Below the pieces are notes generated by a model. It saw nothing but the letters and a program-made list of their open reading frames with translations, ran no database searches and was not told where the DNA came from. Source: Hyphomicrobiales bacterium (lineage in GTDB: Bacteria > Pseudomonadota > Alphaproteobacteria > Rhizobiales > Rhizobiaceae). Taken from it: DNA of 64,000 nucleotides. Below are positions 18,069 through 26,425 of this stretch, piece by piece. The stretch spans positions 62,001 to 126,000 of the forward strand of contig UCJD01000032.1 of the NCBI GenBank assembly GCA_900472605.1, given 5' to 3'. The position numbers and the translations under genes are program-made. Each line of letters opens with the position of its first letter. Within the stretch, counting starts at the first letter, position 1.

Positions 18069-18496
18069 GCCTGCCAATATCCTCATAAGGCGCGTCACCC
18101 TCAAAAAACGTCGGATAATCGTCTAGCCGCACCATGTGCGCCAGGCGAAATGAGGATGAACGAGCAGTATTATTGTGTCAACGATCCGCCACCGCGGCGG
18201 AGGTACCTGTCAGGCCGCAGGTGAATGTGGCCGGATAAGCTGCCTTTTGATGGTTGGTTATATACTCTAGATAGGTCCGCCATCTGCACGAGACAATGGG
18301 CGCGCGCCAAAATCCGCTGCTCCGTCAAATGTCTGCGGGGAGGCGAGTCATTTTCGCAACACCGCGACGAAAGGCCTGCCGGATGGCGCCCCAAGTTCAC
18401 GTTCGCGTCAGTTGTCCAATATGCGGTTTGGCGGGTTTAATTCGCCGCGATCTTACACTAGATCAGAGTTCCCTTCTGTTTCAGGCGAGACCCGCT
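18069..18496. other. Divergent intergenic region between the cyclase and the nucleotide-sugar dehydrogenase
   Basis: About 430 bases without a convincing gene. The open frame that extends the dehydrogenase back to 18296 is Arg-rich and looks untranslated. A possible rightward promoter is TTGTCC (18412-18417), an 18-base spacer and TTTAAT (18436-18441). An A/T-rich stretch around 18255-18275 may serve the cyclase gene. Both are tentative. Confidence 0.45.
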
Positions 18497-19837
18497 TTGC
18501 AAAGCACCTCTGTATTCGATGATCTTTCAAACAAGATCGAGACCCGCACGGCTCGCGCCGGCATCATCGGCCTCGGCTATGTGGGCTTGCCGCTGGCCAT
18601 GGCGATCGCCCGTAGCGGCTTCTCCGTCACCGGCTTCGATGTCGATCCGAAGAAGATCGTCGCCATCGATGCGCGCCGCTCCTATATCGACGCGGTCACC
18701 AGCGTCGACCTGCAGGCCGAGATCGATGCCGGGCGGTTTGCCGCAACCACCGAGTTTGCAGGCCTTGCCGACTGCGATGTCATCATCATCTGCGTGCCGA
18801 CCCCGCTGACCAAGCATCGCGACCCGGATTTGTCCTTCGTCGAAGCGACATCGCGCACGATTGCCGCACATCTCCGCAAGGGCCAGCTCGTCGTCCTGGA
18901 ATCGACGACATATCCTGGGACCACCGACGATGTGGTGAAGGTCATTCTTGAGAAAACCGGTTTGAAATCCGGTGCGGATTTCTTCGTCGGCTTCTCGCCG
19001 GAACGGGAAGACCCCGGCAACCAGCATTTCAGCACGGCGACCATCCCCAAGGTCGTCGCCGGCGATGGCGCCCAGGCCCTGTCGCTGATGTCGGCCTTCT
19101 ACGGCGCTGCCGTAAAGACCGTGGTTCCGGTATCGTCGAACGCCACCGCCGAAGCGGTGAAGCTGACGGAGAACATCTTCCGGTCCGTCAATATCGCGCT
19201 CGTCAACGAACTGAAGACGGTCTACGCGGCGATGGGCATCGATGTCTGGGAAGTGATCGATGCAGCCAAGACCAAGCCGTTCGGCTACATGCCGTTCTAT
19301 CCCGGTCCGGGGCTGGGCGGCCACTGCATCCCGATCGATCCCTTCTACCTGACCTGGAAGTCGCGGGAATACGAACTTCCGACGCGCTTCATCGAACTCG
19401 CCGGCGAGATCAATTCGGCGATGCCGCGTTATGTTGTCGGCAAGCTCGCGGAAGCGCTGGATATCCGTGTCGGCAAGGCGCTCAGCCGTTCGCGCGTTCT
19501 CATGATCGGCCTCGCTTACAAGAAAAACGTGGCGGATATCCGCGAGAGCCCGTCCTTGCGGCTGATCGAGGTGATCGAGGAGCGTGGCGGCCGCGCGGAT
19601 TATCACGACCCGCATGTGCCTGAGATCCCATCGACGCGCGAATATCAGGCGCTGAAGGGGCGGCAGTCCGTAGCGCTCACCAACGAGGTGCTTGCGGGCT
19701 ACGACGCGATCCTCATCGCAACGGATCACGACGGTGTCGACTACAAGCGTCTTGCCGAAAGCGGCGCGCTGATCGTCGACACGCGCAACGTCTTCGCGCG
19801 GCTCGGGATTGCTGCCGAAACCATCGTCAAGGCGTAA
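18497..19837 (+). CDS. UDP-sugar dehydrogenase (UDP-glucose/UDP-GlcNAc/ManNAc 6-dehydrogenase family)
   Basis: This enzyme of about 446 residues oxidises C6 of a nucleotide sugar to a uronic acid with two NAD+. The N-terminal Rossmann motif is GIIGLGYVGLPLA. The catalytic cysteine lies in GPGLGGHCIPIDPFYLTW. The central domain has LTENIFRSVNIALVNEL, and the C-terminal NAD-type domain has GLAYKKNVADIRESP. The ordering resembles WbpA/WecC-type enzymes that use N-acetylhexosamines more than UDP-glucose dehydrogenase, but the substrate is not certain. The start is probably the TTG at 18497, which gives a family-length protein. It would supply an acidic sugar to the surrounding glycosyltransferases. 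Its 3' end overlaps the convergent gene by 11 bases. Confidence 0.85.
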   Translation: MQSTSVFDDLSNKIETRTARAGIIGLGYVGLPLAMAIARSGFSVTGFDVDPKKIVAIDARRSYIDAVTSVDLQAEIDAGRFAATTEFAGLADCDVIIICVPTPLTKHRDPDLSFVEATSRTIAAHLRKGQLVVLESTTYPGTTDDVVKVILEKTGLKSGADFFVGFSPEREDPGNQHFSTATIPKVVAGDGAQALSLMSAFYGAAVKTVVPVSSNATAEAVKLTENIFRSVNIALVNELKTVYAAMGIDVWEVIDAAKTKPFGYMPFYPGPGLGGHCIPIDPFYLTWKSREYELPTRFIELAGEINSAMPRYVVGKLAEALDIRVGKALSRSRVLMIGLAYKKNVADIRESPSLRLIEVIEERGGRADYHDPHVPEIPSTREYQALKGRQSVALTNEVLAGYDAILIATDHDGVDYKRLAESGALIVDTRNVFARLGIAAETIVKA

Positions 19838-21002
19838 CCTCGTCGATCGACAGCGTTTTGCCCGATATCTGGCCGGCGGCTACAGCGTAGCCGCCGCTCG
19901 CTCCATCGATGAAATGCATGTGATCGCGCGATAGCGGTGTCGGCACGAAACAGGTCATGAGCGCCGATGTCTGGCTATGAAGGCCATAGCGCGCGATACC
20001 ATCGGCTTGCGCCTTCTCCAAAAGTGCCCGGATCAAACCGAGGCGATGCGCATCGATATCGAGCGTCATCTTCAGGCCGTCGTCGAATTTGCGAAAGTCG
20101 GAGTTACCCGCGACGTCGCGCTTGTAGAGCCGCGCATCGAAAGTTCCAAACTTCAGGTTCAGCTTGTGCAGGATCACGGTCAGCGCGATCTGCAGCATGA
20201 TGAAAATGCGTTGTCGCAGCCGCCCGGTCCGCGGGGCCGTCGCGCGCGCTTCCCGGTTGATACCCTTCAGCGAGAAACCAAGCGCCGGCCCATCGGCCGG
20301 TACCGGATGAGCGTCCCGGCTCTGCTCTGCGGAGATGGCGACCACGTCGCTGACCAGTTGCCGGAATTGCGGCGTCACGCCACGCTCGCCCGGCACCGCG
20401 ATAATCGACGCGATTTCGCCATTGCGGGACTCGATAGGGTTCCAACGGCAGGAAAGGCCGGTCAGATCAGGACGCGCGCCTGCCGGTGCCGGCGCGACAG
20501 CGTAGTTGCCATCCTTCATCTGCCTTTCGGCCCAACTGCTGCCCCCACCCGCAAACATCGCGTAGCTGACGAAGGGGCTTGCCGAATAGCGGGCGACGCG
20601 TACGTCCAATCCCTCGCGCCTGATATCGCTGATCGGCACCAGGGCAATGCGCAGCGTCAGATGCAAATCTTCCTCGGCCCATCGCTGGGCGGCGGCAAGC
20701 GCCTCGCGCGCCGCGGCTTCCATCGAGCCGGGCAGGGCGACGATCGCGCCATCCCCGCCGAAAACGAAAGGGTAGTCGCCCTTTCCAAGCGCATTGAGCA
20801 CGGCGGAGATGACGCTCGCGCCGGCCATATTCACGTCCTTGTAGCGACCATCCATGATCGCCTGCGTCGACCCGACGATATCGGCAACCGCCAACACCCA
20901 ATCATCGGGCAGGCGGCGATAGTTGTTCGTATCGGTCACGCCCTCGAATTGATCGAAGACCGGCACGCTGGCAAAGAAGCTGTCATCGGTAATGTCGTTC
21001 AT
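19827..21002 (-). CDS. DUF3095-like protein with cyclase-like metal motifs
   Basis: This protein of about 391 residues starts MNDITDDSFFASVPVFDQFE at the ATG ending at 21002; the open frame upstream of it is Cys/Arg-rich noise. It matches what I know of the DUF3095 family, which has no assigned activity. LAVADIVGSTQAI (D41) and FGGDGAIVAL (D84) resemble the two metal-binding strands of class III nucleotide cyclases. I do not see a clear counterpart of the purine-specificity and VNxxxR segments, so the molecule may be a divergent or inactive cyclase-fold protein. The remainder (about 170-391) has no recognised domain. It overlaps the dehydrogenase gene tail to tail by 11 bases. Confidence 0.75.
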   Translation of the reverse strand: MNDITDDSFFASVPVFDQFEGVTDTNNYRRLPDDWVLAVADIVGSTQAIMDGRYKDVNMAGASVISAVLNALGKGDYPFVFGGDGAIVALPGSMEAAAREALAAAQRWAEEDLHLTLRIALVPISDIRREGLDVRVARYSASPFVSYAMFAGGGSSWAERQMKDGNYAVAPAPAGARPDLTGLSCRWNPIESRNGEIASIIAVPGERGVTPQFRQLVSDVVAISAEQSRDAHPVPADGPALGFSLKGINREARATAPRTGRLRQRIFIMLQIALTVILHKLNLKFGTFDARLYKRDVAGNSDFRKFDDGLKMTLDIDAHRLGLIRALLEKAQADGIARYGLHSQTSALMTCFVPTPLSRDHMHFIDGASGGYAVAAGQISGKTLSIDEVTP

Positions 21003-21318
21003 AAGAGAGTTAGAACAGACAGCCCGACCCGCGGCAATGGCATTTTGGGCGCGGACCGATCTTGCCCGAATCCGATGCGTCAAGTGAGCCCTGAAGACGA
21101 TAACCTTCATGTGAGTTTGCCACGCACCCGCGCATGCCGGCTTGCACGCTCGGACCTTTGCCGCTAGCTCTGTCGCCAACGCACCTGCTTGCAACGTTTG
21201 GCTGAGAAACCGGGCTGTATCGGCTTCGTGACGAGCCCTCGCGGCGGGCAGGCATTCTTCCCACAAGCGCGATGTTTTCGCATCCGCTCTCAAGAACTAC
21301 GAACGGACACACCCGCAG
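21003..21318. other. Divergent intergenic region
   Basis: A 316-base gap between the start of the DUF3095-like gene and the start of the methyltransferase gene. I see no convincing gene, RNA or repeat. Both promoters must lie here. Confidence 0.5.
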
Positions 21319-21798
21319 ATGAGCCGCCTCGACAGCTTCATTCGCCGTTTGACGGCCCAGCGTGATATTCTGAACTCCATCGTCGATCTGGTTCAACCAA
21401 TAGAAGGCCCCGTCCTCGAATTCGGGCTTGGCAACGGCCGGACCTACGATCATCTGCGCGAGCATTTCTCTGATCGCCGCATCATCGCCTTCGACCGCGA
21501 CGTGCGCTCCTATTCGTCCTCGACGCCGCCTGCCGAAAACATGGTGACCGGCGAAATCCGCGAATCGGGCCAAGCCTTTCTCGGCATCGGTGCTGCTCTC
21601 GCGCACGCCGACATCGGCACGGGGCATGACGAGATCGATGCGGTGACGCTGACGTGGCTGCCGCAACTGATGGTCGGCGTTCTGGCAACGGGCGGGATCG
21701 CCGTCAGCGGCCTGCCGATCGATCGGTCCGAGCTCGAACCGCTGCCGCTTCCCTCAGGCATCAAGGAAGGCCGCTACTATCTTTACCGCCGTCGCTGA
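21319..21798 (+). CDS. Small class I SAM-dependent methyltransferase-like protein
   Basis: This 159-aa protein has a SAM-binding motif I, VLEFGLGNGRTYDHL (52-66), and an acidic post-I position in IIAFDRDVRSY. It is short for the family, with a reduced C-terminal half, and no catalytic motif points to a substrate. Its place inside a glycan-modification neighbourhood, directly tail to tail with an FkbM methyltransferase gene, suggests a small-molecule or sugar target, but this is inference. Confidence 0.7.
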   Translation: MSRLDSFIRRLTAQRDILNSIVDLVQPIEGPVLEFGLGNGRTYDHLREHFSDRRIIAFDRDVRSYSSSTPPAENMVTGEIRESGQAFLGIGAALAHADIGTGHDEIDAVTLTWLPQLMVGVLATGGIAVSGLPIDRSELEPLPLPSGIKEGRYYLYRRR

Positions 21799-22677
21799 TC
21801 AGGGCAGGAAGAGCACGTCGTACTGATTGATGTTGCCGGGCAAATCCTTCACCGCCATTTCCTTCTCATGGTTTTCGAAAAAGACGAGGCAGCGATCGTA
21901 GAAGCCGGCGAGCGTGGCGATGAATTCGCTTGTCTGCGCGGGGCCGTAAAAGCTCGGCGTGAACTCCATGTAGAGCGGCACGCGGCGCGATAGCAACGGC
22001 ACCATGGACCGGCACGCGACCGGTTCGTATCCCTCGATATCCATCCAGACCAGGCCGATCGTGTCGGGATCGATCGAAAGGTCGGCCAGGATCTCGGTCA
22101 CCGGCCGAACCGGGACGCTGATCTTTGTGTCGCTAGAGCTCTGCCGGATCGCGCTGCTCTTGCCGTGATTGTTGGCGTTCATGAAGAAATCGATCTCGCC
22201 CGACGTGTCGCCGGCGGCGCAATTGACTGCCGTCACCCGGTTGTCGAGCCGATTCTGCCGCAGATTGAGCTGCAGAAGCGGAAAATTGCGGGGGTCTGGC
22301 TCGATCGTGACAATGTGGCGGTAGGCGCCGCTGAGCGCGAAATAGACCGTCTGCGTGCCGATATTGCCGCCAATCTCGAGTAGATGGCTGTCATCGCGCA
22401 ACAGGCCGCGCTCTCGCAAGATGGCCAGCAATCGGTCAACGTGATCGCGCTCAAAATGGCCTTTGCGGAACACTTTGCGGCCGATGTAGTCGGTGGGCGA
22501 AAAGGTCATGAGGTGATCACCGGCATCGACCGTCATGGAAACAACGCGCGGCCCGATGCTCTCGATCAGGATACGGCGGCCAGTGCGCGTGTCGAAAAGC
22601 TTGCGGGCGATCGCGTTGCGCATCTTGCGCCAGCGCTTCATCCAGTATTTGGCGGTCAGCCGCGATTGGCCGGGCAT
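21799..22677 (-). CDS. FkbM family methyltransferase
   Basis: This 292-aa SAM-dependent methyltransferase of the FkbM type acts on hydroxyl groups of sugars and polyketides and is common in polysaccharide and nodulation-factor loci. The SAM site reads LLEIGGNIGTQTVYFAL with the acidic post-I residue in HIVTIEPDP. The family motif IGLVWMDIEGYEP and the ending YMEFTPSFYG...NINQYDVLFLP are present. The start overlaps the stop of the upstream cyclase as TGATG, with AAGGAC in front, so the two genes are translationally coupled. It probably O-methylates a sugar of the glycan made by this region. Confidence 0.85.
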   Translation of the reverse strand: MPGQSRLTAKYWMKRWRKMRNAIARKLFDTRTGRRILIESIGPRVVSMTVDAGDHLMTFSPTDYIGRKVFRKGHFERDHVDRLLAILRERGLLRDDSHLLEIGGNIGTQTVYFALSGAYRHIVTIEPDPRNFPLLQLNLRQNRLDNRVTAVNCAAGDTSGEIDFFMNANNHGKSSAIRQSSSDTKISVPVRPVTEILADLSIDPDTIGLVWMDIEGYEPVACRSMVPLLSRRVPLYMEFTPSFYGPAQTSEFIATLAGFYDRCLVFFENHEKEMAVKDLPGNINQYDVLFLP

Positions 22678-24395
22678 CAGGTCTGTCCTTCGAGCAGTTC
22701 GATCGCCTTGTCTCGCGGAATGACATAGACTTTCAAGGGCAGCGCGCGGCCTCTGACGCTGATTTCACGACTTTCTATGCCGCCCATATCGGCACCGGCG
22801 AGTGCCGCGACCGGTTCGGAGACGACAAGCGCGACTTCGAACTCCTTCGCGGCGGCCTCCAGTCGACTGGCGACGTTCACCATGTCGCCGATCGCCGTGG
22901 TGCTGCGGGCGCGGCCGAAGCCGAGCGTCCCCACCACCGCCGGTCCGGTATGGATGCCGATAGCGATGCGCAGCGGCATCGACAGTTCGTCCGACAGCTC
23001 CGCGCTCAGCTTCTCGATATCGCGAGCGATCGACGCGGCTGCCGTCAGCGCTTGCCGGCAGGCCTCCTCGGGCGAGGTGCCGATGCCGAAGAGCGCCATG
23101 GCGCCGTCGCCGATGAACTTGTCGACGCGGCCACCGGCTTTCTCGACGGCATTGCCGACCAGCGCGAAATAGCGGTTCAGCAGGAAGACGATATCGAAGG
23201 GCAGGCGCTCCTCGGTGAGCGCCGTGAAGTCGCGGATGTCGCAGAAGAGGACGGCGATCTCACGCTCGCGGCCGGGCGTCGTCTCCTGCGTGTTGGCAGG
23301 CAGCGCGGCTTCTGTCGCGCGAAGCAGAAGCGGCACCACCGTCACGTCTTGCGTTGGTCGCAACTGGCAGGCAAGTCGCACATCGGGTGCGGCGTTGATC
23401 CGATTCAACGTCGATTGCTCCATCTTGTCGGGAGCAGGAAGCGCTTCGAGATTGCTCAGTACCTGCACCCGGCAGGTCGAACACTGGCCCTTGCCGCCGC
23501 AGACGGAGTAATGCGGAATCCCACCCAGCCTGCTTGCTTCAAGAACCGTGAAGCCGCGAGGCACACGCACCACCTCTCCGCCTTGATAGTGCACCGTGAT
23601 CTGGTCGACACGTTCCTTCCAGCGGCGATGCGTTCTGGCGGCAACGACGAGAAGGAGGGCTCCCGCAAACGAGCCGTAAAGCCCGGTGCGGATCATCCGG
23701 ACCTCGGCGATCGCCTCGGGATCCTTCATGTAGCGCGCATTAAGGTTGGACTCGTAGCGACTGCTATCTGTAATCCCCTCGTAGGCCGGCTCGGCAATCG
23801 TGCGGCCCATCTCGATGAAGCCAAGAATGGCGAGAACCGGCACCAGAATAGCTACGACCAGCAGCGATGCCGCGATATCGGTGTACCAGTTTCGATAGCG
23901 CAGCCAGTAGTGCAGGCCGATGCAGCCGTGGAACCACACAAACACAAGGGCGACAACCTGGCGCAGCCCATTGCCGGGCGCGGTGATCCACAGCGTGCGC
24001 ATGATCGTCTCGTAATTGTCGCGGTAGCCGTAGAGCGCATGAACGACACGAGTGCCGATCACGTGGTCGATCAACAAGATGGGAATTGCCAGACCGAGAA
24101 TGATCTGGGCAAGCTCGCCCTTCGGCATGACGAGGCTGCGGCGGATGTATATCGAGCGCAATACCAGCGCAATATGGGTGAAGATCGCGCCGTAGAGCGC
24201 CAGCGTGCCGACCGGATTTCGCCACAGCGCGGTGAAAAACCGCCGGCCGTCTTCCGCCGCCGAAACGGAAATGAGGCCGAGCGCATGATTGGAAAAATGC
24301 AGGAACGCGAAGGCGAACATCACAAGACCGGAGCCAAGCCGCGCGCGCCTGATCGAGCGTTCCGAGAAAATGCTGCTGCCTGCGACGCTCGCCAT
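22677..24395 (-). CDS. Membrane adenylate cyclase with diheme-type anchor and 2Fe-2S domain (CyaC type)
   Basis: This 572-aa inner-membrane protein has three modules. Residues about 20-255 form a six-helix anchor with helix-embedded histidines at 33, 37, 74, 111, 119, 156 and 162, reminiscent of diheme-B succinate:quinone oxidoreductase anchors. Residues about 265-355 are a plant-type 2Fe-2S ferredoxin domain with Cys299, Cys305, Cys308 and Cys343. Residues about 375-565 are a class III cyclase with metal aspartates D386 (CDIRDFT) and D430 (IGDGAMALF) and GDMVNVASRLE. In Sinorhizobium meliloti, CyaC is described as a quinone/redox-responsive diheme cyclase with such an anchor, so this is very likely a redox-sensing cAMP source. 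It is coupled to the FkbM methyltransferase gene. Confidence 0.88.
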   Translation of the reverse strand: MASVAGSSIFSERSIRRARLGSGLVMFAFAFLHFSNHALGLISVSAAEDGRRFFTALWRNPVGTLALYGAIFTHIALVLRSIYIRRSLVMPKGELAQIILGLAIPILLIDHVIGTRVVHALYGYRDNYETIMRTLWITAPGNGLRQVVALVFVWFHGCIGLHYWLRYRNWYTDIAASLLVVAILVPVLAILGFIEMGRTIAEPAYEGITDSSRYESNLNARYMKDPEAIAEVRMIRTGLYGSFAGALLLVVAARTHRRWKERVDQITVHYQGGEVVRVPRGFTVLEASRLGGIPHYSVCGGKGQCSTCRVQVLSNLEALPAPDKMEQSTLNRINAAPDVRLACQLRPTQDVTVVPLLLRATEAALPANTQETTPGREREIAVLFCDIRDFTALTEERLPFDIVFLLNRYFALVGNAVEKAGGRVDKFIGDGAMALFGIGTSPEEACRQALTAAASIARDIEKLSAELSDELSMPLRIAIGIHTGPAVVGTLGFGRARSTTAIGDMVNVASRLEAAAKEFEVALVVSEPVAALAGADMGGIESREISVRGRALPLKVYVIPRDKAIELLEGQT

Positions 24396-24422
24396 TCAAT
24401 ACCGTTCTTGAAACCCAACTCA

Positions 24423-24448
24423 CATTTGCACTAGTGATAGCGCAAATG
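24423..24448. repeat. 7-bp inverted repeat between the cyclase and a glycosyltransferase
   Basis: CATTTGC (24423-24429) and GCAAATG (24442-24448) are perfect inverted repeats around a 12-base spacer, in the 192-base region from which the cyclase and glycosyltransferase genes diverge. The position suits an operator, but no regulator family can be assigned. Confidence 0.35.
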
Positions 24449-24587
24449 AGGTTTTATTGCCGCCTTTCGACCGTCCGTGTACGTCACAAGTTCGTCAGCA
24501 AGCCGTAAGGATGAAAACCATAGCAAACTTTCGCCCGGCGGGCACAGGGGCTGGTTTTGAACACTGCGTCTCGATGTGCGTGACCTC

Positions 24588-25676
24588 ATGCGGATAGCAT
24601 TCTACGCGCCGCTGAAGTCGCCCAACCATCCGGTGCCCTCGGGAGACCGGCTGATGGCGCGGCTGTTGATCCGGGCCCTCGAAATTAGCGGACATACGGT
24701 CGATGTCGCGTCTGAATTCCGCAGTTTCGCGTCGACGCCGGAAGCGGCGGACCGGATCGGAGGCGAGGCGGCGCTGGACTTGCAGCGGTTGCGGGCGGAG
24801 TGGGCGGCCGGAGGCAAGCCGGATCTGTGGTTCTGCTATCATCCCTATTATAAATCCGTCGATCCCTTCGGGCCGGACCTGTGCAGGGCGTTCGGCGTTC
24901 CCCTGATTACCGCGGAAGCCTCCTACTCCCCCAGACGCGATCAAACCGATTGGGCGCCGTATCAGGCGCGGATCGGCGCGATGGTCCGGAATGCTGCGGT
25001 CAATATCGGCTTCACGCGGCGCGACCGGCTGGGGCTGGAGAGCGCGATCCCCGAAGCACGGATTGCGGAACTCCCTCCCTTTATCGACACCACGGCGTTC
25101 GAAGGCCTGCGGCCCGCGCCCGAGCCGACGCGGCTGATCACGGTCGCGATGATGCGCGCCGGCGACAAGATGCAAAGCTACGCGATGCTCGCCGAAGCGC
25201 TGACCACGATACGGCACAAGCCGTGGACGCTCGCCATCGTGGGCGATGGTCCGATGCGCGGCGAGGTCGAACGCCTTTTTGCAACATTCGAGCCGGAACG
25301 GATCGATTGGCTCGGAGAGCGTGGCGCGGATGATATCGTCCGCGAGCTTGGAAGAGCAGGCATCTACGTGTGGCCGGGCTGCGGTGAGGCCTACGGCCTT
25401 GCCTATCTTGAGGCACAGGCGGCGGGCTTGCCCGTCGTCGCGCAGAATACCGCGGGTGTTCCGGAGGTCGTCCAGTCCGGCTTGACCGGATTGTTGACAA
25501 CCGAAGGGGATGTCGCGGCCTACGCTTGCGCGATCAGCGAACTGCTCGACGATGCGATGGCACGCAAAACAATGGCGGATGCTGCGCGCTGTTTCGTCCT
25601 GAATGAGCGGTCGCTTGCGATTGCGGCCAAGACGATCGACGAAATTTTATGCACATACACAGGAAGAAAACGATGA
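24588..25676 (+). CDS. Glycosyltransferase family 4
   Basis: This protein of about 362 residues starts MRIAFYAPLKSPNHPVPSGDRLMA. The N-terminal half has the acceptor-side pattern of GT4 enzymes. The donor-binding half contains LAIVGDGPMRGEVE and the EX7E motif in GEAYGLAYLEAQAAGLPVV (Glu to Glu), then GVPEVVQSGLTGLL. An in-frame GTG at 24576 would add four residues, but the ATG at 24588 begins at the conserved first strand. It overlaps the deacetylase gene as ATGA, so the two are a coupled pair. The pairing suggests a sugar is transferred and then deacetylated. Confidence 0.85.
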   Translation: MRIAFYAPLKSPNHPVPSGDRLMARLLIRALEISGHTVDVASEFRSFASTPEAADRIGGEAALDLQRLRAEWAAGGKPDLWFCYHPYYKSVDPFGPDLCRAFGVPLITAEASYSPRRDQTDWAPYQARIGAMVRNAAVNIGFTRRDRLGLESAIPEARIAELPPFIDTTAFEGLRPAPEPTRLITVAMMRAGDKMQSYAMLAEALTTIRHKPWTLAIVGDGPMRGEVERLFATFEPERIDWLGERGADDIVRELGRAGIYVWPGCGEAYGLAYLEAQAAGLPVVAQNTAGVPEVVQSGLTGLLTTEGDVAAYACAISELLDDAMARKTMADAARCFVLNERSLAIAAKTIDEILCTYTGRKR

Positions 25677-26425
25677 CGGCTCACGACATCCGGGCGCCAT
25701 TGCGGGCCGAGCTCGACCGTTGGCAGGCCGCGGGCAAGACCGCCCGCTTCTGGCTTCGCGACGATGATGCGATCGAGCCGACGCCGGCGCTGGAAAAGTT
25801 GCTGGGGCTGACTGGCGCCGCCGGTGTTCCCTTGACCCTCGCCGTTATCCCGGCGTCCACAGGCGAGGCCCTGGCAACGCGGCTGGCCGATGAGAGCCAG
25901 GTGCTGGTGGCCTTGCACGGATGGTCGCATACCAATCACGCGCGACCTGACGAGAAGAAGCAGGAACTCGGAGCGCATCGCGCAGCAGATGTCGTGCTTG
26001 GCGAGTTGCGCGACGGATTTGAAATCCTGCAACAGCTGTTCGGGCGGCAGTTCATCCCGATGCTGGTGCCGCCGTGGAACAGGATCAACGGCGCACTTAT
26101 TGCGGACTTGCCGGAGCTTGGCCTTGAGACCCTGTCCGTTTACGGAGCGGCGAAAGCGCGAAGCCCGATACGCCTGCTGAACACACACGTCGATATCATG
26201 AACTGGCACGGCATCCGTGGCGGCAGGCCGCATGATGAGCTGGTAGCTGATGTGGTGACAGAACTGCGGACGCGCTTCGATGATGATGCAGAGCCGATCG
26301 GCATCCTCACGCACCATCTCGTGCATGATGAAACCGCCTGGGCCTTCCTCTCGGACCTTCTGACAGAGACGATCACTCATCCCGCCGTCGCCTGGAAATC
26401 GGCGGCATCTTTGGTTGATGCCTAG
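25673..26425 (+). CDS. Polysaccharide deacetylase-family protein (NodB-like, CE4 fold)
   Basis: This protein has about 250 residues. The candidate metal and catalytic residues are the aspartate cluster FWLRDDDAI (30-32) and the histidines of ALHGWSHTNH (82, 86, 89), followed by the PPWNRI segment that corresponds to CE4 motif 3. These match a NodB-type deacetylase that removes acetyl or formyl groups from amino sugars. No signal peptide is seen, so a cytoplasmic substrate is likely. The start is the ATG at 25673, overlapping the glycosyltransferase stop; AGGAAG lies upstream. The 3' end overlaps the convergent MBL-fold gene by 4 bases. Confidence 0.78.
   Translation: MTAHDIRAPLRAELDRWQAAGKTARFWLRDDDAIEPTPALEKLLGLTGAAGVPLTLAVIPASTGEALATRLADESQVLVALHGWSHTNHARPDEKKQELGAHRAADVVLGELRDGFEILQQLFGRQFIPMLVPPWNRINGALIADLPELGLETLSVYGAAKARSPIRLLNTHVDIMNWHGIRGGRPHDELVADVVTELRTRFDDDAEPIGILTHHLVHDETAWAFLSDLLTETITHPAVAWKSAASLVDA

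Noticed and set aside
21003..21293. N-terminal extension of the DUF3095-like frame
   Set aside because: Cys/Arg-rich and without domain; the ATG ending at 21002 starts a coherent protein.
24423..24448. Inverted repeat as a CRP-type cAMP receptor site
   Set aside because: The half-sites (CATTTGC/GCAAATG) do not match TGTGA-N6-TCACA or the Clr pattern, so it is listed only as a repeat.
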